This document shows positions 17,415 through 18,811 of a stretch of 18,811 nucleotides of DNA, piece after piece (within the stretch, counting starts at the first letter, position 1; the number at the start of each line of letters is the position of its first letter). The translations under genes were made by a program, and so were the position numbers. The notes below the pieces were generated by a model. It did not search any database, had not been told where the DNA came from, and saw nothing but the letters and a program-made list of their open reading frames with translations. The DNA is from Clostridiaceae bacterium (GTDB taxonomy: Bacteria > Bacillota > Clostridia > Oscillospirales > Acutalibacteraceae): NCBI GenBank assembly GCA_904501685.1, contig CAJGBX010000015.1:1-18811 (forward strand), written 5' to 3'.

Positions 17415-17448
17415 GTGTTTTGTTAGCAAAGTCAACCTACCGCGAGAA

Positions 17449-18468
17449 CTAATCAAACGGATAACCATTTGGAGTAAAGGGTGTTTCTTCGCAGAACATT
17501 GCCTCGCGAGTTAAAGGATATCTATCTTCATACAAACAGAAACCGATACCATATTCGTCTTGTCGATTTCTTGTGATATATTCCTCACGTCTCGCTACGT
17601 TTGTCTCACCTACAAGGTAAAGATACTGAATCTCAACCCATTTAGCCATACCTTCGTAAATCAACAGACGTTTACTCTTGGGGCATTTTTTCAAATTCTT
17701 ATTATTATCCCAATGTGTATACTGCCATATGTGAGTGAGCTCATGAGCAAATGTGGCAATTAAAGAAATGCGAGGCGCACCATTTTCTAAAATGATACTG
17801 TACTTCTGTTTTTTATTAACAGCCACACCAAGAATCAGCATACTTTGTGAGTCTCTGGTATCCAAAGGAATACCAAGCTTTTTCTTGAGCTTTCGTTCAT
17901 CAGTAACTTCAATAGAAACCGGAACATCGATTCTTGCACCAAAGAAGCTATCCATATTTTCGATAACTCTTTTGCACAACGCTTCAACTTCTGCCTTTGA
18001 TTTCACAACTGTATTGCTACAAGTGTTGCAACGCATACGACCATCAGGCAGACGGAAGAATTCAACTCCAGAAAGTTCGGTGCCACAGTAAGAACAAAAC
18101 ATTTGATTATTCTTGTTCTTATCTGTATTACGTAGGTTCTCTGCGCAATTCTTGCCTTCACGAGCTTGTCTGAGCTCGCCACCGTCGAAGCCGATTTCCT
18201 GCAAGAACGATTTAGTTCCATCCAAGTCTAAAGCAGTATTCCTCTTGCCTTCACGATATTTAAGATAGTATCTTTCGTGATAAGGCACAGATTCAATTTC
18301 AGGTGGCGAAGATAGTTCTTCGGTCGGTGCTTCGGCTTCGTCGTCTGTAGATACCTCTTCGGAAGTATCTTCCGTTTCGGGTGTTGTTTCATCAACTTCT
18401 TTCGCAACCGGTTCCTCGACTTCATCCTGTTTTAATTCTTCTTCAAACAGTTTATTTTCTTCACTCAT
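17449..18468 (-). CDS. DA1-like zinc metallopeptidase with zinc ribbon and acidic N-terminus
   Basis: Residues 1-60 are a disordered-looking Glu/Thr/Ser-rich segment. A linker follows, with SFLQEIGFDGGELRQ near 87-101. C-x2-C...C-x2-C at 125, 128, 147 and 150 (FCSYCGTEL; MRCNTCSN) is a zinc ribbon. A helical link leads to APRISLIATFAHELTHIWQ (231-249) with the HExxH site H242-E243-H246, and YEGMAKWVE (271-279) offers E272 or E279 as third zinc ligand. From memory, the order ribbon, helix, PRxxxxxxxAHExxHxW, then EGxxxxxxE parallels the C-terminal part of plant DA1 (HEMMHAW and a following EEG), Pfam DA1-like. There is no signal peptide, so it is probably cytoplasmic. The ATG follows GAGGAGGTG inside the upstream gene, overlapping it by 8 bases. 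Substrate and role are unknown. Confidence 0.82.
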   Translation of the reverse strand: MSEENKLFEEELKQDEVEEPVAKEVDETTPETEDTSEEVSTDDEAEAPTEELSSPPEIESVPYHERYYLKYREGKRNTALDLDGTKSFLQEIGFDGGELRQAREGKNCAENLRNTDKNKNNQMFCSYCGTELSGVEFFRLPDGRMRCNTCSNTVVKSKAEVEALCKRVIENMDSFFGARIDVPVSIEVTDERKLKKKLGIPLDTRDSQSMLILGVAVNKKQKYSIILENGAPRISLIATFAHELTHIWQYTHWDNNKNLKKCPKSKRLLIYEGMAKWVEIQYLYLVGETNVARREEYITRNRQDEYGIGFCLYEDRYPLTREAMFCEETPFTPNGYPFD

Positions 18469-18811
18469 CTTCGCTCACCTCCTCTTCGTTTTCTGAAGAG
18501 ATTTCTTCGGCGGTAGGCTCTTCCCCAGAAGTTTCCTCTACAGTTTCATCTTCGCTAATAGGAGCAGTTTCTTCTTCGGTTGTTTCCTCACCGGGAACCT
18601 CTTCTACAGAAACTTCTGTATCGGTGGTTTCTTCATTGGTCACTTCATCCTCAGTGGATTCTGCTTCCTTTTGGGCTGCTTTTTCCTGCGCCTTGCGAAG
18701 TTTTTCTTCTTGTCTCTGTTTCTTCTTTTCTTCCTTTGCGGCCTTTCTAGCAGCTTTTTTAGCCTCTTTTTCGGCCTTTTTGCGCTGCTTAGGTGTTAAG
18801 CCATCTTCAGA
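18461..18811 (-). CDS. 3' part of a gene for a charged-helix protein with acidic tail (cut by window edge)
   Basis: The frame is open from the window edge to a TGA at 18461, giving the last 116 residues of a longer protein. It begins SEDGLTPKQRKKAEKEAKKA and continues as a Lys/Ala/Glu/Arg-rich stretch of about 45 residues, likely one long charged helix. About 65 Glu/Thr/Ser-rich residues follow, ending NEEEVSEDE. A GTG at 18643 is not a convincing start because the upstream frame stays open and has the same low-complexity character. It overlaps the DA1-like gene by 8 bases, and its last codons contain that gene's ribosome binding site, so translation is probably coupled. The acidic tail resembles the acidic N-terminus of the next protein. 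No function can be assigned. Confidence 0.75.
   Translation of the reverse strand, partial: SEDGLTPKQRKKAEKEAKKAARKAAKEEKKKQRQEEKLRKAQEKAAQKEAESTEDEVTNEETTDTEVSVEEVPGEETTEEETAPISEDETVEETSGEEPTAEEISSENEEEVSEDE

Larger units (their letters stand above)
17155..17448. other. AT-rich intergenic region between glgB and the DA1-like gene
   Basis: No gene is visible here. From the glgB side it holds an inverted repeat ATTTCC...GGAAAT (17170-17192), a TTTGTG-N7-CACAAA inverted repeat (17205-17223), a weak + strand promoter-like pair (TTGTCT 17227-17232 and GATAAT 17252-17257, 19 bases apart), a 70-base folded element (17298-17367) and the terminator of the upstream gene (17375-17414). The short word GTGCAAA occurs at about 17208, 17280 and 17364. 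Base composition is much richer in A and T than the flanking genes. Confidence 0.7.

Noticed and set aside
1..18811. CRISPR arrays, transposases, integrases or phage genes
   Set aside because: No regularly spaced repeats and no such proteins were seen on either strand.

Overview
This window reads as chromosome of a Gram-positive Clostridia-type bacterium, most likely a gut Ruminococcaceae/Oscillospiraceae relative. The grounds are: the order rpsM-rpsK-rpsD-rpoA-rplQ with rpsD inside the operon; a Firmicutes-style glgB-glgC-glgD-glgA operon including the GlgD paralogue; strong GGAGG-type ribosome binding sites; a type II lipobox lipoprotein; and moderate-to-low GC. The genus assignment is inference.

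Layout: (1) 1-2960, the distal end of the large ribosomal-protein operon on the + strand (S13, S11, zinc-type S4, RNA polymerase alpha, L17), closed by a strong bidirectional terminator. A 154-base spacer between rpsD and rpoA holds a hairpin and a well-formed H-type pseudoknot that ends just before the rpoA Shine-Dalgarno. (2) 2976-7174, a minus-strand operon gltX-glnS-nif3 with its own promoter and no room for a T-box. (3) 7206-9974, on the + strand, a lipoprotein gene, an intrinsic terminator, then mrp (Fe-S carrier ATPase) abutting birA (biotin ligase without a DNA-binding domain). (4) 9980-11321, mtaB (tRNA methylthiotransferase) on the minus strand with a near-consensus promoter packed against the terminator of the next operon. 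(5) 11321-17154, the glycogen synthesis operon glgB-glgC-glgD-glgA on the minus strand, translationally coupled by 4-base overlaps. (6) 17155-17448, an AT-rich gap with a 70-base folded element, two similar A/T tracts and a terminator. (7) 17449-18811, an accessory-looking pair on the minus strand: the 3' end of a gene for a charged-helix protein with an acidic tail, overlapping a gene for a zinc-ribbon plus HELTH metallopeptidase that resembles the plant growth regulator DA1.

Regions 1-5 are mostly housekeeping: translation machinery, tRNA charging and modification, Fe-S and biotin cofactor handling, and glycogen storage (GlgC/GlgD make ADP-glucose, GlgA polymerises it, GlgB branches it). 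The two observations I would follow first are the rpoA-leader pseudoknot (1519-1578) and the DA1-like peptidase with its overlapping partner (17449-18811).
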